A stretch of 64,000 nucleotides of DNA from Mycteria americana (GCF_035582795.1 NC_134365.1:77109635-77173634); one strand, 5' to 3'; shown: positions 25,401 to 35,828, numbered from the stretch's first letter. Notes: generated by a model from the letters alone, not told the origin. Program-made: numbers and translations.

Positions 25401-28400
25401 CTTCACAGCTAAACATCTTGTGTGTCTCATGAGACTTTCTGACAATAATTTCAAAGACGTTGAACAGTTCATACATTGGGCCTTCAAATTTTCTGGATAA
25501 TTGAAGGGAGAAGGCTGAGGGAGGTCAGAGTGTCAGAGGCATCACTACCGCTAAAAGGATATACCAGAATGCCATATTTGTCTGTGTGCGGTGTTTAAAG
25601 GACCCCTTGAAACTGTAGTGGGTGTCCTGTGGTAAGCTAATGCTAATAGCTGTAACCTATAGAAAACAGAAGGCCTGATACTACTACTCACCTGCAGGTA
25701 TTTCCTATATTCTTCCCAGCTTTAAAGATACTATCTTAAGGTGGAAGAGCAAACATAGTAAGCAAGAGTCTGGACTCATGCATGAGAAGTGAGCAGTCTT
25801 GTGCTTAAAAGTTGTGCATGACACTGATGTGCTCAGGCAGCATTTCTAAGTACACAAAAGTGTGCAAATTCTGTGGTCGTGGTTCATGCAGCTGGGCCTT
25901 TGCTCTTCAGGCTGTTATTAATTAATAGAAGTAGGTGGAATTTCTTTATTCAGTGAGCAAATATTTGGTCTACCTACCTATTCATTTGGATGCTTAGGTG
26001 AGGAAAACCCAACCAGTTTCCTTTGAAGAAAATTGCAGTTTTAAGAGCCAACCTGTTTGAAAACAGTCTATATTTAATAGCATTTGCATAATGTATTTCA
26101 AAGTGCTTAGCACCAGCGTCAGCTCCCCACTTTACTGCTGGTCAGGTGAAGCCAACCCAGCAGGTTTCCTTTGTTTAAGGTTTCAGGTAAGATGAGATAA
26201 GACCTTTGTTCTTCTGTCGAGACACAAATGCAAACTGAGCATTGCCAATATTAATTCCTTCTGTATAACACAGAAGAAATCAATCACACTCCTATTCTCT
26301 CATGAGCCATGCCCTGGGCAGAGTAAAAGTTACCTTTTTATGCCAGATTTGCATGTATTTTGTATAGGCTTTACAATAGCACCAGGAGGAAGCCTAGGGT
26401 TGATCCATCTAACTCTCCTCCTGTAAGACAAGCACAGTGCTCCTGAGGAGCTGAGCCACTGCCCAGGACTGACCTGCATCGGCTACCTGGCATGACTTTG
26501 CTGTTGAGTCCGTTTTGGTCAAATGTTAAATACTTGCTGCTTATATAGAGTGGTTTGGTGTTTGTTTCTTTATTTTTTTGTGTTCGGACATTAATATAAA
26601 AGTAGGAGGCAGTTTCTTTCTTCTGCTTCTTAAGTCTTGGAGATCTGATGCCAGTAGGCTCCATTGAGCTTGACCTTGTGTTGGGAGACTTTACCACTGT
26701 ATTACCTGGATGAGGATTGAATGTGGATAAGATGCAGCGTAGGCTGTATTGTAAGGGAACTTGTATTATTCAACAGTCAGTCTTTTTTCTATTAAAAAAG
26801 AAAGAAAAGTAATAGGTGGACAGAGGAAGCGTGTATAGCCGGAGCTTTGCCTTTTAAATAGATATTCTTTCTGTTATTCTTTCTGTTACTTCCCTTTAAT
26901 TGTAGATCACTAGGGATATTTTTAGGCAGAGTTTAACTATCAAATTGTAACAGCAGCTTCAGTGTAAATGATCAACTACATACAGCTATATGCAAAATAT
27001 GAAAGAAATACTTTTTAAAATCACATGAAGTTACCCTGACTTAGCAAACCACAGAATAGAAATTCTAATCTTATTTTATTTGGGCAAGCAAAGAATTTAG
27101 TCTTAAATATTCTGACAAAATAGAGTCCAGTATTTGTAACACATAAGTAATGCTAAAACATATTAAGCCAGGTTAACTCTGGCACAAGGATGCATAAATT
27201 TATCTGTCAGCCAGCTTGCACCAGCAGAGAGAGAACTGGACTTTGAGACACTTAATGGCATAGTTAGGACTCAATTACAACTGAAGAGCCTACCTTAGCA
27301 GGAGTGCAAGTCTCGCAGCATGTGACCACAGTTGCAGTGCACGGGAGGTTTTTCTTTTGTAGCACTCCTCTGGAGCGGCAGCAGCAGCGAGGGAGCTGGC
27401 AAGTCTAGCCAGGCCTGTCACATACTCCTCCTTACAAGCTTTTCATGGCTTGGCTCCTTGAATGAGAGAGAATCTGATTATTTTGGTTTTGAAATGCTAA
27501 ATTTCTGGGGCTGGTCATTGGAATGAAACCAGAGGTGGGCAAAATGTGACATCTTCTGCATTGCTTAGTTTGCAAACCTGTCAGCAGGTCAGGGTGTTGG
27601 GTAGCACCAGCAGCCTTTTTTAATCTGGGAGCCTCATCTAAACCTTCTGTCTCCTTCACCATTGTCCATTGCCCATGTGTCCTGTGAGTTGAGCCCCCTT
27701 GGGTACCAGAAGGCTCTGTCCCTCCCCTCCTTGGTGGTTTGAAGGAGCCCTGAGTACAAGAAGGAGAAAGGGGAGCTTTCATGGAGCCAAAGCAAAACTA
27801 CTGCTTGCTACTGTAGTCATGAAGAGGGGAACTCATCTCTCCTGGCTCTTGACATCCAAAAGCTACCTCTCCAGCCAAAGGCAGTCATCTGTGCAGAGAG
27901 AGGGACACTGTGAGGCACACTCTCATTTCTTTGCATGGCACGAATTGTCCTAAGAGATGCCTAACACTTTCCACGGACACTGGTGGGAGCCTAAACAGTC
28001 CGTTTGTGCGAGCTATAAAATAAGTCCCCCGTTAGATGAATGTTTAAGTAAAAAACGTTGCAAGGATGGAGCTTTTGGAGAAAGAACCCACTGATTTTGT
28101 TAGTAGCAGTGATGCATTGCAGGGAGGAGTGTGGCTGGGCCTTTCCAGGCTCTTGCCCTGCGATGTGTGAGAAGTGGCTCATCCCATGCTGAAAATGGTG
28201 TGGTGAAAAGGCACAGCCAGGTTGCCTTGTGGTGCCTTGTCCCAGAGCCAACCTTCAGGCTGCCCTTGTGTCCAACGTGCTCCCTTGGCACGTGTGAGGG
28301 GGAATCAGTGCTCCTGGCCAACCTGCCCTCCTTCCCTCAAACCTTAGTGAGTGCCTGCACAAGGTAGGAGCTACACAGTGATGGTGACCTGGGGCCAAGG

Positions 28401-31400
28401 AGACTTAAGGTGAGCCTCTCCACAGCCTGTGTATGGTCACCCTTTCCATCGTTCCATCACTTGTGACAAGCATTTTAAAAAACATTTATTATTTGCAGTT
28501 GTGGGAGACCAACCTGACACACCTTCGTATTTTTCTTCTTCCCTCTTTTTTTTTTTTCATTCTAACCATACAGAATGCCTCAATTTTCAGGGTAATTTAT
28601 TGTTTTCAGTTAAACTTTCAGCTGGACGTTTGTGGTATTAAAACTTTTGGCAGGATTAAATGCAAATGCCAGGTGAGTCTGATGCACTGTGGTTGGAAAG
28701 CTGTCCTGGCTCTAATCAGATCGCTGAGGATGTGTCATCTCACCCTTTCCCCTCCTCGTTACCCCAGGTTTCTTGTACTAAGCTCTGTACCCTATGTGAA
28801 GAACATTGCCCAGGAGCTAGTACAGAGCAACACGGGAAGCTTTTATTTTGGGACAGATGGTTTGATGTTAATCACGTCTCATATTAAAATCTTACCCCAG
28901 ATGTGCCACTGTAAGCCAGGGTCCAAAGCAGTCTCCTCCAGTCAGGCGCTGGTTCCACCAATAAGCACGTTTACATTTATTAACTCTCCCTTCCTCTTCA
29001 ACAGGATGACTTGCTGTCCTTGAAAGTTGTCAGCGTCCTCCACCACCTCAGCATCAAAAGAGCCATTCAGGTTTTGAGAATAAATAACTTCGAGCCCAAC
29101 TGTCTGCGCAGGAGGCCGTCTGATGAGGTACTGCTTTACAATGAAATTGTGAAGAGGAATCCTCTACGGTTTTTCCCTGGTGTTTCTGATTATTCCTGCT
29201 CTGCCCTCTCCTCCTTTCTCCTCCTTCCTATTTCATTCTGTTTCATTTTCGGTTTCCTTTTTCTCATGATGTTCTTCCCAAGTCTCATGCTCTGCCATCA
29301 CTACCTGGAACACCACTTTCTTTCCTCCACCTGTCGTGGCCCCAGACTCATGTCCCCTTGCCAAATCTCCCGCTCCTCTTCCTAGTCAACAGCTAGCTGT
29401 TTTGGCTTAGTCTCTAATGTGCTGTCCAGAACATAAATCATCTTGAAGTCAGTGCGCTGTTGTGTGAGTCTTGTGTAACTCTCTGGAAAATTGATGGCTG
29501 TGTCAAAATTTTCTGTGTAAAAGGAGTTTGGTCCTGTTACCAGACAAGAGACTGCCATCAGTTTGTTTTGGAAGCAGCATATGCTTGGTAGGGCAACGGA
29601 TGATGAAGCAACCCAGACTCTTGGATTTAGATTCACAATGCGTATCTGCAAGGAAAGCACAGCAGCTCATGGAGCTAGTTAAATTTTCAGTTCTACTGGA
29701 AATTCAGTTCTTCTGGAATTCAGTTCTTCTATGCTATGAAGCATAATACAGACCTGCCCACTGTCCAGACCCATCTCCGTGTTGGTATTGCTGCAAGATA
29801 GCAATCCAAAAAGAGGGGTTTTTTTCTCAAGTGCGAAGTGAGCTTGCATTCGTTAAGGGCAGGAGAGGTTTATTTCAGTAAAGATGGGGGCTAGGACAGG
29901 TGAGTTGGGAAGTGTCCTTAACTGCCTGTTCCTCCTGTTCACAGAATAACGTCACACCTTCTGAGGTCACCCAGTGGACCAATCATCGCGTGATGGAGTG
30001 GTTACGCTCTGTTGATCTGGCGGAGTATGCTCCTAATCTGCGGGGGAGTGGCGTGCATGGTGGACTAATGGTAAGGTTTTAGGCTGGCTTATTCTATTTT
30101 ATTTAAAAAAAAAAAAAGGGCTGAGAATCACTAGAGCAAAGTTCTGACGTTATCTTTGCTGCACACACCTTATCTTCTTATTCTGCCTAATAAGAAGTCG
30201 CTATCAAAATTTATTACCCTATAATTTAAAGGACATGAATGTCTTGGGCAGAATTAGTGTGGGCAGCAACGGGTTTGATTATCTGTATTCCCCTCACAAT
30301 TTCATTTAGGTATGGCATTCTCCACCTTCTGTCCTACGATGCTGTACACTGCTAGCATGCCTGTTAAACAGCCACCGTCTTCCTTCCTAGACCTGGATAT
30401 GTTTTTATTTTGTGAGGAAGGCTTGTTACTTTTGTAAAATTTGTGATTTCAACGTCAAACCAGGATTGTTTTTAATTGCTCTAGCATCAGATCCTCCAGG
30501 CAAGAGACTCATACTTGCAGAAATTTGTTGTGGTTATTAAGACATATATCTCTGCTCCAAACGTTTTGCATCTGTTTATTTTCCATCATTCCTCTGGCTA
30601 CATTTTCCAGAATTAAAGAGGATGGTGGGTAAACATTTTGTGGCAGCTTCACACATTACATGAGTTAAGGGTGGATTTATCTGTTCCTTTCTTCTTACAT
30701 GCCAATTTGTTTCTATTTATAAGTCAAAAAGGAAAGCCTGGAGGTAGCATTTTATGAATCCTTTAACTAGTTAACTCTCTCTTCTCTCTCTTTATTGTAT
30801 GTTTCCTGTAAAATACAAACAAAAGCCCCAAAGCAACCTTAGGAAGTGACCAAGATAGGCATGCCTGTTGATGTCCTTGAGACCTCATCAGATGGTACTG
30901 GCTTCAGCTGGATTCTCTGTGATTTGATTAATAGGTTTTGGAGCCTCGTTTCAATGTAGAAACCATGGCACAGTTGCTGAACATCCCACCAAACAAGACA
31001 CTACTGAGACGGCACTTGGCGACTCATTTCAACCTCCTCATTGGGCAGGAGGCCCAGCAGCAGAAACGCGAAGCCATGGAATCCCCAGACTACGTCCTCT
31101 TAACAGCAACTGCCAAAGTAAAGGTAGGTCTCTTGTTCTGGGTCGGTGCATGAGCTTCCAGGTAGACATTTAGATCTCCAGTGTGCTGGTTTTATCCGTG
31201 ATTGGAGGGCAGTTCAGTAAGGTCTGGGAAGAGGGGCAGGCTGAAAGAATGCAATGAAAGAAGCATGAGGGCAGGACTCAGCAGATCTGGGTTTGACACT
31301 TGTGTCTACTGTGAACGCACCACATCTCAGCCTCTGATATGCACAGACAAGAGGTAGCACTCTTGTGTGTTGTCCTTCTGTCTGTACTACAAGATGTTTG

Positions 31401-33219
31401 CGAGGGAGACTGTCTGTTACTGTTTATATGCTCATGGTTTAATGCAGTGGGATTCTGATCTCATTTGGGATCCTTTAAATGGTGTTGTCTTAATAGTGGT
31501 AGAATGAGGGGATGCATCTTGTTCTTTCAGATGCTGCTATCGTGAAATACAGCTATTCAGAAGATCTTTGTTTAGGAGAGCAATGGGGTTTTGAGCCTTC
31601 ATCGTTGAAACACCAATGCAAGAGTAAGAGATCTGTTAATTCTTTGCTGACTCTCTAACTTGTCAATTTTCTCTTCACTTGTAAGCCAAAGAAACTTGCC
31701 TTCAGCAATTTTGGGAGCCTGAGGAAGAAGAAGCAAGATGATGTGGAAGAGTATGTATGTCCTATGGAGCTGGGGCGGGCATCTGGAAGTGGATCGAAGA
31801 AGGGTTTTAAACCTGGCCTGGATATCCGAGTATATGACGATGACGATTTGGACAGGCTGGAGCAGGTAAGCCAGTTCTAGCAGTTTGGAGTCCTTCACTA
31901 TGCTGTCAGGTTTGGTGGAAAAATCTTTCTTTTCACAGTGAAACCTTCCTTTTGCTTTGGCCTGTGAAGGTCCTGACTTCTTGCTGTCACACAGCACCAT
32001 TAACAAATGTGTGTCTCAGCCCAAGGAGGTTCAAGCTGTGAACGCAGCACCTTTGGGACCTACTCTGGCATAACTGTCCTCTTCTCTCCTGACAGGGCAT
32101 GCTTCTCCCTTGCTCTGACCACATGGAGTGTAATCAAGCAGTTACATTATTTGCTGCACTTAATTGCCACTCTGTCATGGTATACAATGAATTTATTAAT
32201 CATTCATTATTCATTATCTGTTTTTTGTAGATGGAAGATTCAGAAGGGACAGTGAGGCAAATAGGAGTGTTTTCTGAAGGCATCAACAACTTGACAGTAA
32301 GACTTAAAAGTGGGGTCTGTGGAATAAGATCTCTGTTTCTGTAAGATGGATGTAAATCCCTTGGCAGTCGCTAGTATAAAATAGCGATGCTATTAATAGA
32401 AATATTAATATTAAATAGCACTTCTATTTAATACAAATACACTAAGTACAACTTTTCTTCATTACTACTGGCTCTGTTAATCAGCTGAGTTTTGTAGTTT
32501 TGGGAGCAATTGCTTTGATTGATTTCAGTGCATAGCGAGACCTAGTCTTTGGATAGACTGAAGCGCCACTGGTCTCTGAGGGCTAAAGTATGTCAAATAC
32601 TGTGCAAACTATGGGTATAGTGAAGCCTCATCAGAACTAGGGGTCAGATGACGTCCTTTGGTTTTTGTACAGGGACAGAGGGGAAAAGAAAAATTAGCAA
32701 AAATTAGCGGTTGAGGAAGATACCCGCCCGTCCTGGCTGGGAAATTGCCCCGGCCGGGAGTGGTGGCCCGTGGTCACCATCCCTCTTTACTGACTCCCCA
32801 CCCTCCAGGGAGGGCAGAGGACATGGCACCCAGCTCTATGCCGGCAGGTTGCCCTTGGGCAGCAAGTTGCCAACTGAGAGTCATGGCACGTTTTCTTGGT
32901 GGAAGCTCACCCCCAGCCTGCGCTCCCCCAGCTGTTTGGGCAAGCAGAAAGGGGACTGAGCCACGAGCTGGTCAGGAAGCAGCACGGGTGAAAAACGTCC
33001 TCAGCAGAACGAAGTGGTGGCTGGCAGGGCTGACGGCGCTGTTTGCTGCCGGGCACAGGACTGGACCGTCCCAGGTACTTGATTTTAGTTGTGAGGGCCT
33101 GAACCTTGACTCTTCCCTCCTTTCCTTTCTAGCACATGTTGAAAGAAGATGAAATGTTTAAAGACTTTGCGACTCGCTCTCCTAGCACCAGTATAACAGA
33201 TGAGGACTCCAACGTGTGA
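1336..33219 (+). CDS. PPFIBP1: Liprin-beta-1 (PPFIBP1), 5'-partial, 22 exons spliced
   Basis: This is a scaffold protein of the liprin family, which organises cell-adhesion and presynaptic or focal-adhesion complexes and binds liprin-alpha and LAR-type phosphatases. The chained exons are joined at 1336-1450, 2952-2984, 4302-4363, 5077-5152, 8117-8274, 9215-9345, 10789-10842, 12014-12074, 13081-13110, 14310-14481, 15962-15994, 18314-18455, 18737-18865, 19551-19701, 24114-24225, 24372-24460, 29005-29127, 29945-30070, 30935-31123, 31686-31865, 32231-32296 and 33133-33219. The phases agree at every junction and the total is 2319 nt (772 codons plus stop). Order of parts: end of the N-terminal coiled coil, Ser/Thr-rich linker, three SAM domains, acidic tail ending in ITDEDSNV. 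I call the beta-1 paralogue because of the tail ([27 protein letters not shown]) and the neighbouring REP15; PPFIBP2 is the alternative. The start codon and upstream exons are outside the window. Confidence 0.93.
2952..2984 (+). CDS. PPFIBP1: PPFIBP1 33-nt exon ([11 protein letters not shown])
   Basis: This short coding exon lies between CTGCACAG and GTAAGG. It enters and leaves in phase 1 and encodes [11 protein letters not shown], matching the liprin-beta-1 coiled coil between EILDR and NIEVQKM. It is too short to appear as an ORF of its own. Confidence 0.88.
4302..4363 (+). CDS. PPFIBP1: PPFIBP1 exon ([21 protein letters not shown])
   Basis: The exon is 62 nt, with acceptor TTTTTAG and donor GTAGCA. 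It goes from phase 1 to phase 0 and encodes the conserved coiled-coil stretch [18 protein letters not shown]. Confidence 0.9.
5077..5152 (+). CDS. PPFIBP1: PPFIBP1 exon ([16 protein letters not shown]...)
   Basis: The exon is 76 nt and goes from phase 0 to phase 1. Its acceptor is TTATTTTAG and its donor GTAAAA. It reads [20 protein letters not shown] followed by VILAQ and closes the coiled-coil region. Confidence 0.92.
5153..8116 (+). other. PPFIBP1 intron, no further features seen
   Basis: This intron is about 3.0 kb. It holds overlapping ORFs on both strands near 5490-6020 and 6320-6860, but these have no conserved motif, no exon-like boundaries and antisense partners of similar length. 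I regard them as chance. Confidence 0.6.
8117..8274 (+). CDS. PPFIBP1: PPFIBP1 exon: start of Ser/Pro-rich linker
   Basis: The exon is 158 nt and goes from phase 1 to phase 0, between CTCTTCAG and GTATCT. It encodes [20 protein letters not shown] then [11 protein letters not shown] and ends in NIHEE. The EKSPSATPV motif matches the liprin-beta-1 linker. Confidence 0.92.
9215..9345 (+). CDS. PPFIBP1: PPFIBP1 exon: linker ([16 protein letters not shown]...)
   Basis: The exon is 131 nt and goes from phase 0 to phase 2. The acceptor is TTTCTAG and the donor GTATTA. It is a low-complexity Ser/Thr/Lys linker, more divergent than its neighbours, but the phase fits and ILQ-SIPS resembles mammalian liprin-beta-1. 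Confidence 0.85.
10789..10842 (+). CDS. PPFIBP1: PPFIBP1 exon: linker ([17 protein letters not shown])
   Basis: The exon is 54 nt and is phase 2 at both ends, so it could be skipped without breaking the frame. It has a strong acceptor (TTTTTACAG) and donor (GTAAGT). The TQLCD motif is shared with mammalian liprin-beta-1. Confidence 0.85.
12014..12074 (+). CDS. PPFIBP1: PPFIBP1 exon: linker ([20 protein letters not shown])
   Basis: The exon is 61 nt and goes from phase 2 to phase 0. The acceptor is TTGTTTCAG and the donor GTTCGT, a weak 5' site. [13 protein letters not shown] is a conserved serine-rich patch of the liprin-beta-1 linker. Confidence 0.87.
13081..13110 (+). CDS. PPFIBP1: PPFIBP1 30-nt microexon ([10 protein letters not shown])
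   Basis: This 10-codon exon is phase 0 at both ends. It lies between TTTCCCAAACAG and GTAATG. It is in frame and skippable. The assignment rests on the splice signals, the phase and the acidic/Ser-rich character, so it is less certain than the SAM exons. Confidence 0.7.
14310..14481 (+). CDS. PPFIBP1: PPFIBP1 exon: [18 protein letters not shown] and RTASAPNL motif
   Basis: The exon is 172 nt and goes from phase 0 to phase 1. The acceptor is TTGAGCAG and the donor GTAGGT. It encodes [10 protein letters not shown], then [20 protein letters not shown], and closes with KRTASAPNL. This basic, serine-rich block is a liprin-beta hallmark and contains an R-x-S-x-P-type phosphorylation or 14-3-3-like motif (inference from motif only). 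Confidence 0.94.
15962..15994 (+). CDS. PPFIBP1: PPFIBP1 33-nt alternative microexon ([11 protein letters not shown])
   Basis: This in-frame microexon (phase 1 to phase 1) encodes [11 protein letters not shown] between a poor acceptor (GGATATCTGAAG) and donor GTATAG. The weak polypyrimidine tract suggests regulated inclusion. Mammalian PPFIBP1 has a comparable insert after RTASAPNL. The frame continues correctly with or without it. Confidence 0.85.
   Translation: MAVEVQVHLL
18314..18455 (+). CDS. PPFIBP1: PPFIBP1 exon: linker ([15 protein letters not shown]...)
   Basis: The exon is 142 nt and goes from phase 1 to phase 2, between CTTTCTAATAG and GTAAGT. It reads [15 protein letters not shown], then [28 protein letters not shown] and the basic KLFGK are conserved in liprin-betas. 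Confidence 0.94.
18737..18865 (+). CDS. PPFIBP1: PPFIBP1 exon: pre-SAM region ([14 protein letters not shown]...)
   Basis: The exon is 129 nt and phase 2 at both ends. It encodes [20 protein letters not shown] followed by [18 protein letters not shown]. The antisense ORF over the same bases is a shadow. The next exon joins to give the codons H-N-E-L-D-MPF. Confidence 0.94.
19254..19303. repeat. Short tandem duplication, 25-bp unit
   Basis: The stretch GTGGTATTAATAGACTGTGT occurs twice in direct order, just upstream of a candidate cryptic acceptor at 19310 in a PPFIBP1 intron. Confidence 0.85.
19551..19701 (+). CDS. PPFIBP1: PPFIBP1 exon: first half of SAM domain 1
   Basis: The exon is 151 nt and goes from phase 2 to phase 0, between TCTTCTGTAG and [26 protein letters not shown] starts the first SAM domain, with the usual W..EQV..WL signature; it ends ASQQDLEK. 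Confidence 0.96.
19951..23130 (-). mobile_element. CR1 LINE retrotransposon, 5'-truncated, antisense in PPFIBP1 intron
   Basis: This is a non-LTR retrotransposon of the chicken-repeat-1 clade. Read on the - strand it ends at about 19951 with two copies of ATTCTGTG, the CR1 3' tail. Upstream are an endonuclease region, a reverse-transcriptase region and the CR1 C-terminal domain, all in one frame (ORF2, 23029 down to 20039). RT motifs visible are [39 protein letters not shown] and the catalytic FADDT. ORF1 is absent, so the copy is 5'-truncated. It lies in the intron splitting SAM1 and opposite to the host gene. The right boundary is approximate. Confidence 0.95.
20039..23029 (-). pseudogene. 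CR1 ORF2 (endonuclease/reverse transcriptase), two internal stops
   Basis: About 997 codons lie in a single frame, interrupted by stops at 22370-22372 (after GDFNLPAVC) and 20756-20758 (after LQRDLDRLD). Both are TGA; the second stands where CR1 elements usually have an Arg codon, fitting a CpG-type CGA to TGA change. The endonuclease part includes [16 protein letters not shown] and GDFNLP. The RT core includes [11 protein letters not shown] and FADDTK. A 26-bp tandem duplication (22701-22752) alters the endonuclease after AITET. No net frameshift is seen. As it stands the copy would not make a full protein. Confidence 0.9.
24114..24225 (+). CDS. PPFIBP1: PPFIBP1 exon: second half of SAM domain 1
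   Basis: The exon is 112 nt and goes from phase 0 to phase 1. The acceptor is CCTTTCACAG and the donor GTAAGA. It encodes [20 protein letters not shown], the last helix of SAM1, then [16 protein letters not shown] leading into SAM2. Confidence 0.96.
24372..24460 (+). CDS. PPFIBP1: PPFIBP1 exon: first part of SAM domain 2
   Basis: The exon is 89 nt and goes from phase 1 to phase 0. It encodes [20 protein letters not shown] then [10 protein letters not shown], the highly conserved start of the second SAM domain. Confidence 0.96.
24461..29004 (+). other. PPFIBP1 intron, no gene recognised
   Basis: This is a 4.5-kb intron. Positions 24600-25250 are GC-rich with opposed ORFs of 134 and 154 aa but no family motif. 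The rest is AT-rich with short chance ORFs. No CR1 copy was recognised here. Confidence 0.6.
29005..29127 (+). CDS. PPFIBP1: PPFIBP1 exon: second part of SAM domain 2
   Basis: The exon is 123 nt (41 codons), phase 0 at both ends. It reads [20 protein letters not shown], then [21 protein letters not shown]. It completes SAM2 and the linker to SAM3. Confidence 0.96.
29945..30070 (+). CDS. PPFIBP1: PPFIBP1 exon: first part of SAM domain 3
   Basis: The exon is 126 nt, phase 0 at both ends, between TGTTCACAG and GTAAGG. It encodes [20 protein letters not shown], then [40 protein letters not shown] is the SAM3 signature of liprins. Confidence 0.96.
30935..31123 (+). CDS. PPFIBP1: PPFIBP1 exon: second part of SAM domain 3
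   Basis: The exon is 189 nt (63 codons), phase 0. It reads [20 protein letters not shown], then [17 protein letters not shown], and ends [10 protein letters not shown]. The domain and its end are strongly conserved with other liprin-betas. Confidence 0.96.
31686..31865 (+). CDS. PPFIBP1: PPFIBP1 exon: C-terminal tail ([16 protein letters not shown]...)
   Basis: The exon is 180 nt (60 codons), phase 0. The acceptor is TTCACTTGTAAG and the donor GTAAGC. It encodes [20 protein letters not shown], then [20 protein letters not shown] and a D-rich stretch ending LDRLEQ. This matches liprin-beta-1 rather than beta-2 as I recall them. Confidence 0.95.
32231..32296 (+). CDS. PPFIBP1: PPFIBP1 exon: [20 protein letters not shown]
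   Basis: The exon is 66 nt (22 codons), phase 0, between TTTTTTGTAG and GTAAGA. It is a conserved tail segment. Confidence 0.95.
33133..33219 (+). CDS. PPFIBP1: PPFIBP1 terminal coding exon with stop codon
   Basis: It opens after CCTTTCTAG, encodes [16 protein letters not shown] then ITDEDSNV, and ends with TGA at 33217-33219. The C-terminus is the expected natural end of the family. Confidence 0.96.
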   Translation, partial: HMLKEDEMFKDFATRSPSTSITDEDSNV

Positions 33220-34264
33220 CAGTAACCACCAGGCACTGACAAAGGCTCACTTTCCTATGTGCAAGAAACGTCATCATTATACGTGACGGGCAGCAGATCA
33301 TGTACATTACATTGCTCTTGCTTCTGTTTGTTAGAAGTAATATTGGGGGGTGGAGAATTTAAAAAAAAAAAAAAAAAAGGAGAAAAAAAAAAAGGTGCCT
33401 ACTCTAAAGTTGCCATAAGAAACACCCAGACACTGGTGAATGGTAATTGTTTTTATGATATTTAATGTACAAACTGGTGATATGTTTCAGAGTGTTGCAT
33501 TTAAATTTACGTGGTATCATAGTGCTCCTTTTGCTCATTCACCGCCTCAGATAATCCTTTGTACTGTTTCAAAATAACAGATGTTAGGTAGAAGTATTGC
33601 GTCTGTAGATATTGTGCATCAGCTTTCTCTAGGCTCTCAGCTGAAAAAAGGTGTTACTGCTCTTTCAAGTGCATTTGTTCAGCACAAATACCAGTTCTGC
33701 CCTTCCTACGGAATCCAATGTAGGATTTTACTCATCCATGCCTTGCATAAACTCCCCGGTAGGTCTTGACTGTTGCTCTTATTTTTATACTGTTTTATAA
33801 AAAAAAAAAAAAAAAAAAAGAAAAAAGTAGTATATGAAGTACATATAAAAGCAAAAATTTACATTTTGTGAGATAGAGTGATGGAAAGTTCAAGGTATGG
33901 GGGAAGGGGAGAGGGTTGTAAAAAGATTATGCCAGTTTGCATACCAGCTGGTTACTGGAAAAGGCAGGCTGACCTTTGGAACCGTTTGCTTTTGTTGCTT
34001 TTTACTAAGTGCACAGTTTAATGATCTTCCATTTGGGATGAAACAATTATAAAGCATGTTTCTTCTAGCAGTGACTCTTATGGAAACTGCACATTTTAAA
34101 ACGTCTTCTTTCTTGTTCCCAGCAGCAGTATTTATAGCATTCAAACAAGGTTATTAACACTTCCGTGACTTAAAAAATTTCCTTAAAGTTGAGAGTACTC
34201 CCTGCGTATGGAAGGGATATTTCTGTGCTGTGACTAACGTAAAGATGGTGTAGTTGCAAAAAAA

Positions 34265-34270
34265 AATAAA
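34265..34270 (+). other. Candidate poly(A) signal AATAAA (proximal, PPFIBP1)
   Basis: This is a canonical hexamer about 1.05 kb after the liprin stop codon, in the AT-rich 3' UTR. Its use cannot be judged from sequence alone. Confidence 0.45.
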
Positions 34271-35828
34271 GTTATATAGAGAAATGTATAGGAAATATAT
34301 TATTTCATAATATTAAACCTAAAGTGGGACTTTTCCTCAAAAATTCAAATATCAGACATGTTGCTCATCATTTTACCTTCTTAAAGCACAGCTCCTCTGC
34401 TTTTGAAGATCATCAGATTTAAAAAATCCTAACTAGCCAGTGGAAATCTTTTGTCAGCCTTTCAGTATTGCGAGGTGTCCTAGCCAAAAGCAAACAAAAA
34501 AAAGTAACTCTGTTTATCACAGTGGTCATTCGTATGGTGTTGAACATTGCATGTATTTTAGCACAATGGCATGAAGCTTCTTTTTGCTTTGTAAAGGCAA
34601 AAAAAGTACAGCTGGAATTGTTCCTTGCGGTGGTGTGTTGCTTTACCAAGCGTTTGTCACTCATTTTATTGCTCTCCTTGCTGGAAGTGAGACCGTTTCT
34701 GACACATTGCTGGTGTGGTGCAAGGGATGTTAGATTTGTGCTGACTTTGTGGGTATTTCTGAAACACTATTAACAAAGCTAGGAAAGGAAGAAAGGTTCT
34801 TTCAGGGGCTTCCAGGGAGCTCCCATCAGATACTGGGGTAGATTGGAGACATATTCTAGCATTATATTACTGTAACCTGATAAGCTGTTACCAGCCTGGT
34901 TCTTTGAAGGATGTGCAGTGGAGGCTATTATTTATGCTCAAGATGAAAAGTTTTACGTGGACCGGTTGTGTTATAAATAATATCAAATGCTGCCATTTTC
35001 TCTTTAGTATCTGGAGCCAGGCAAACAATCCATAATGTATACATAAAATAGTTTGTGCTGCTTACCATTTGTCTACAAACAAATCACAACTGATGCTTTA
35101 TTCAAAATTCCTGACTAAGTAATGTCTGCAAATAATTTGTTGTCTGTTGTTTCTTCCTCTGCAGTCTTGGGGGTGTTGGAGCTATTTTATTCGGGCAGAA
35201 ATACCACATTGTGTAATGCCTGCTGTCAGCTTTAGGGTGCAAATGCTTGGCATGTGAATTCAGGGCTCGCTTTCTGTGAGTACTTTGCAATATGGTTATT
35301 ATTTTACATGTAAGTTGGAGTTAAGACCCCGCTCTCCCAAATGCTGCAGAAGCACTGGGAAGACGTGGTGCAGGCTTCTGAGCAAAAGTATTCCTGCAGA
35401 TTCACTCTCACTAGACACTGGCTAGTGAATATAACAACTGGATATTCACAGGGGAAAAAAAAGGGGGACTAGTGATGCATTATTATGTGCTGAAATAGGC
35501 ACAAACAAATACTCTCCGTTTTCTCTTCAGTCCAGTGCTGTTAGCAAGCGTATCAGCAATGGCAGATGATGGTTTATTTTAAGTCCAGTGCAAGTAGCAT
35601 TCTCTCCAAAGAACCCTTTTCCTGCGTTTTCCAGTTGGAAACCAGGTTGTCCCTTCGAAGCTGCCTATCATCTGAACCTTGGTTATTTTATGGGGGTGCA
35701 GTGTGAAAGCAAGCGATAAAGTCAGGAAGTTTATGTGCACGTGTGCACAATTGATACCGTTGGAGTATTTTAATTTGTGCGTGTTTGAAGAGGGCAACAT
35801 AACTACTGTGTATTGCCTTGTAAAATCC

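Noticed and set aside
28433-29023. 196-aa ORF on the + strand
   Set aside because: It ends inside the real exon 29005-29127 in another frame and lacks any domain signature; intronic chance ORF.
32711-33152. GC-rich 135-aa ORF before the last PPFIBP1 exon
   Set aside because: It runs through the acceptor of the terminal exon in a different frame and resembles nothing known to me.
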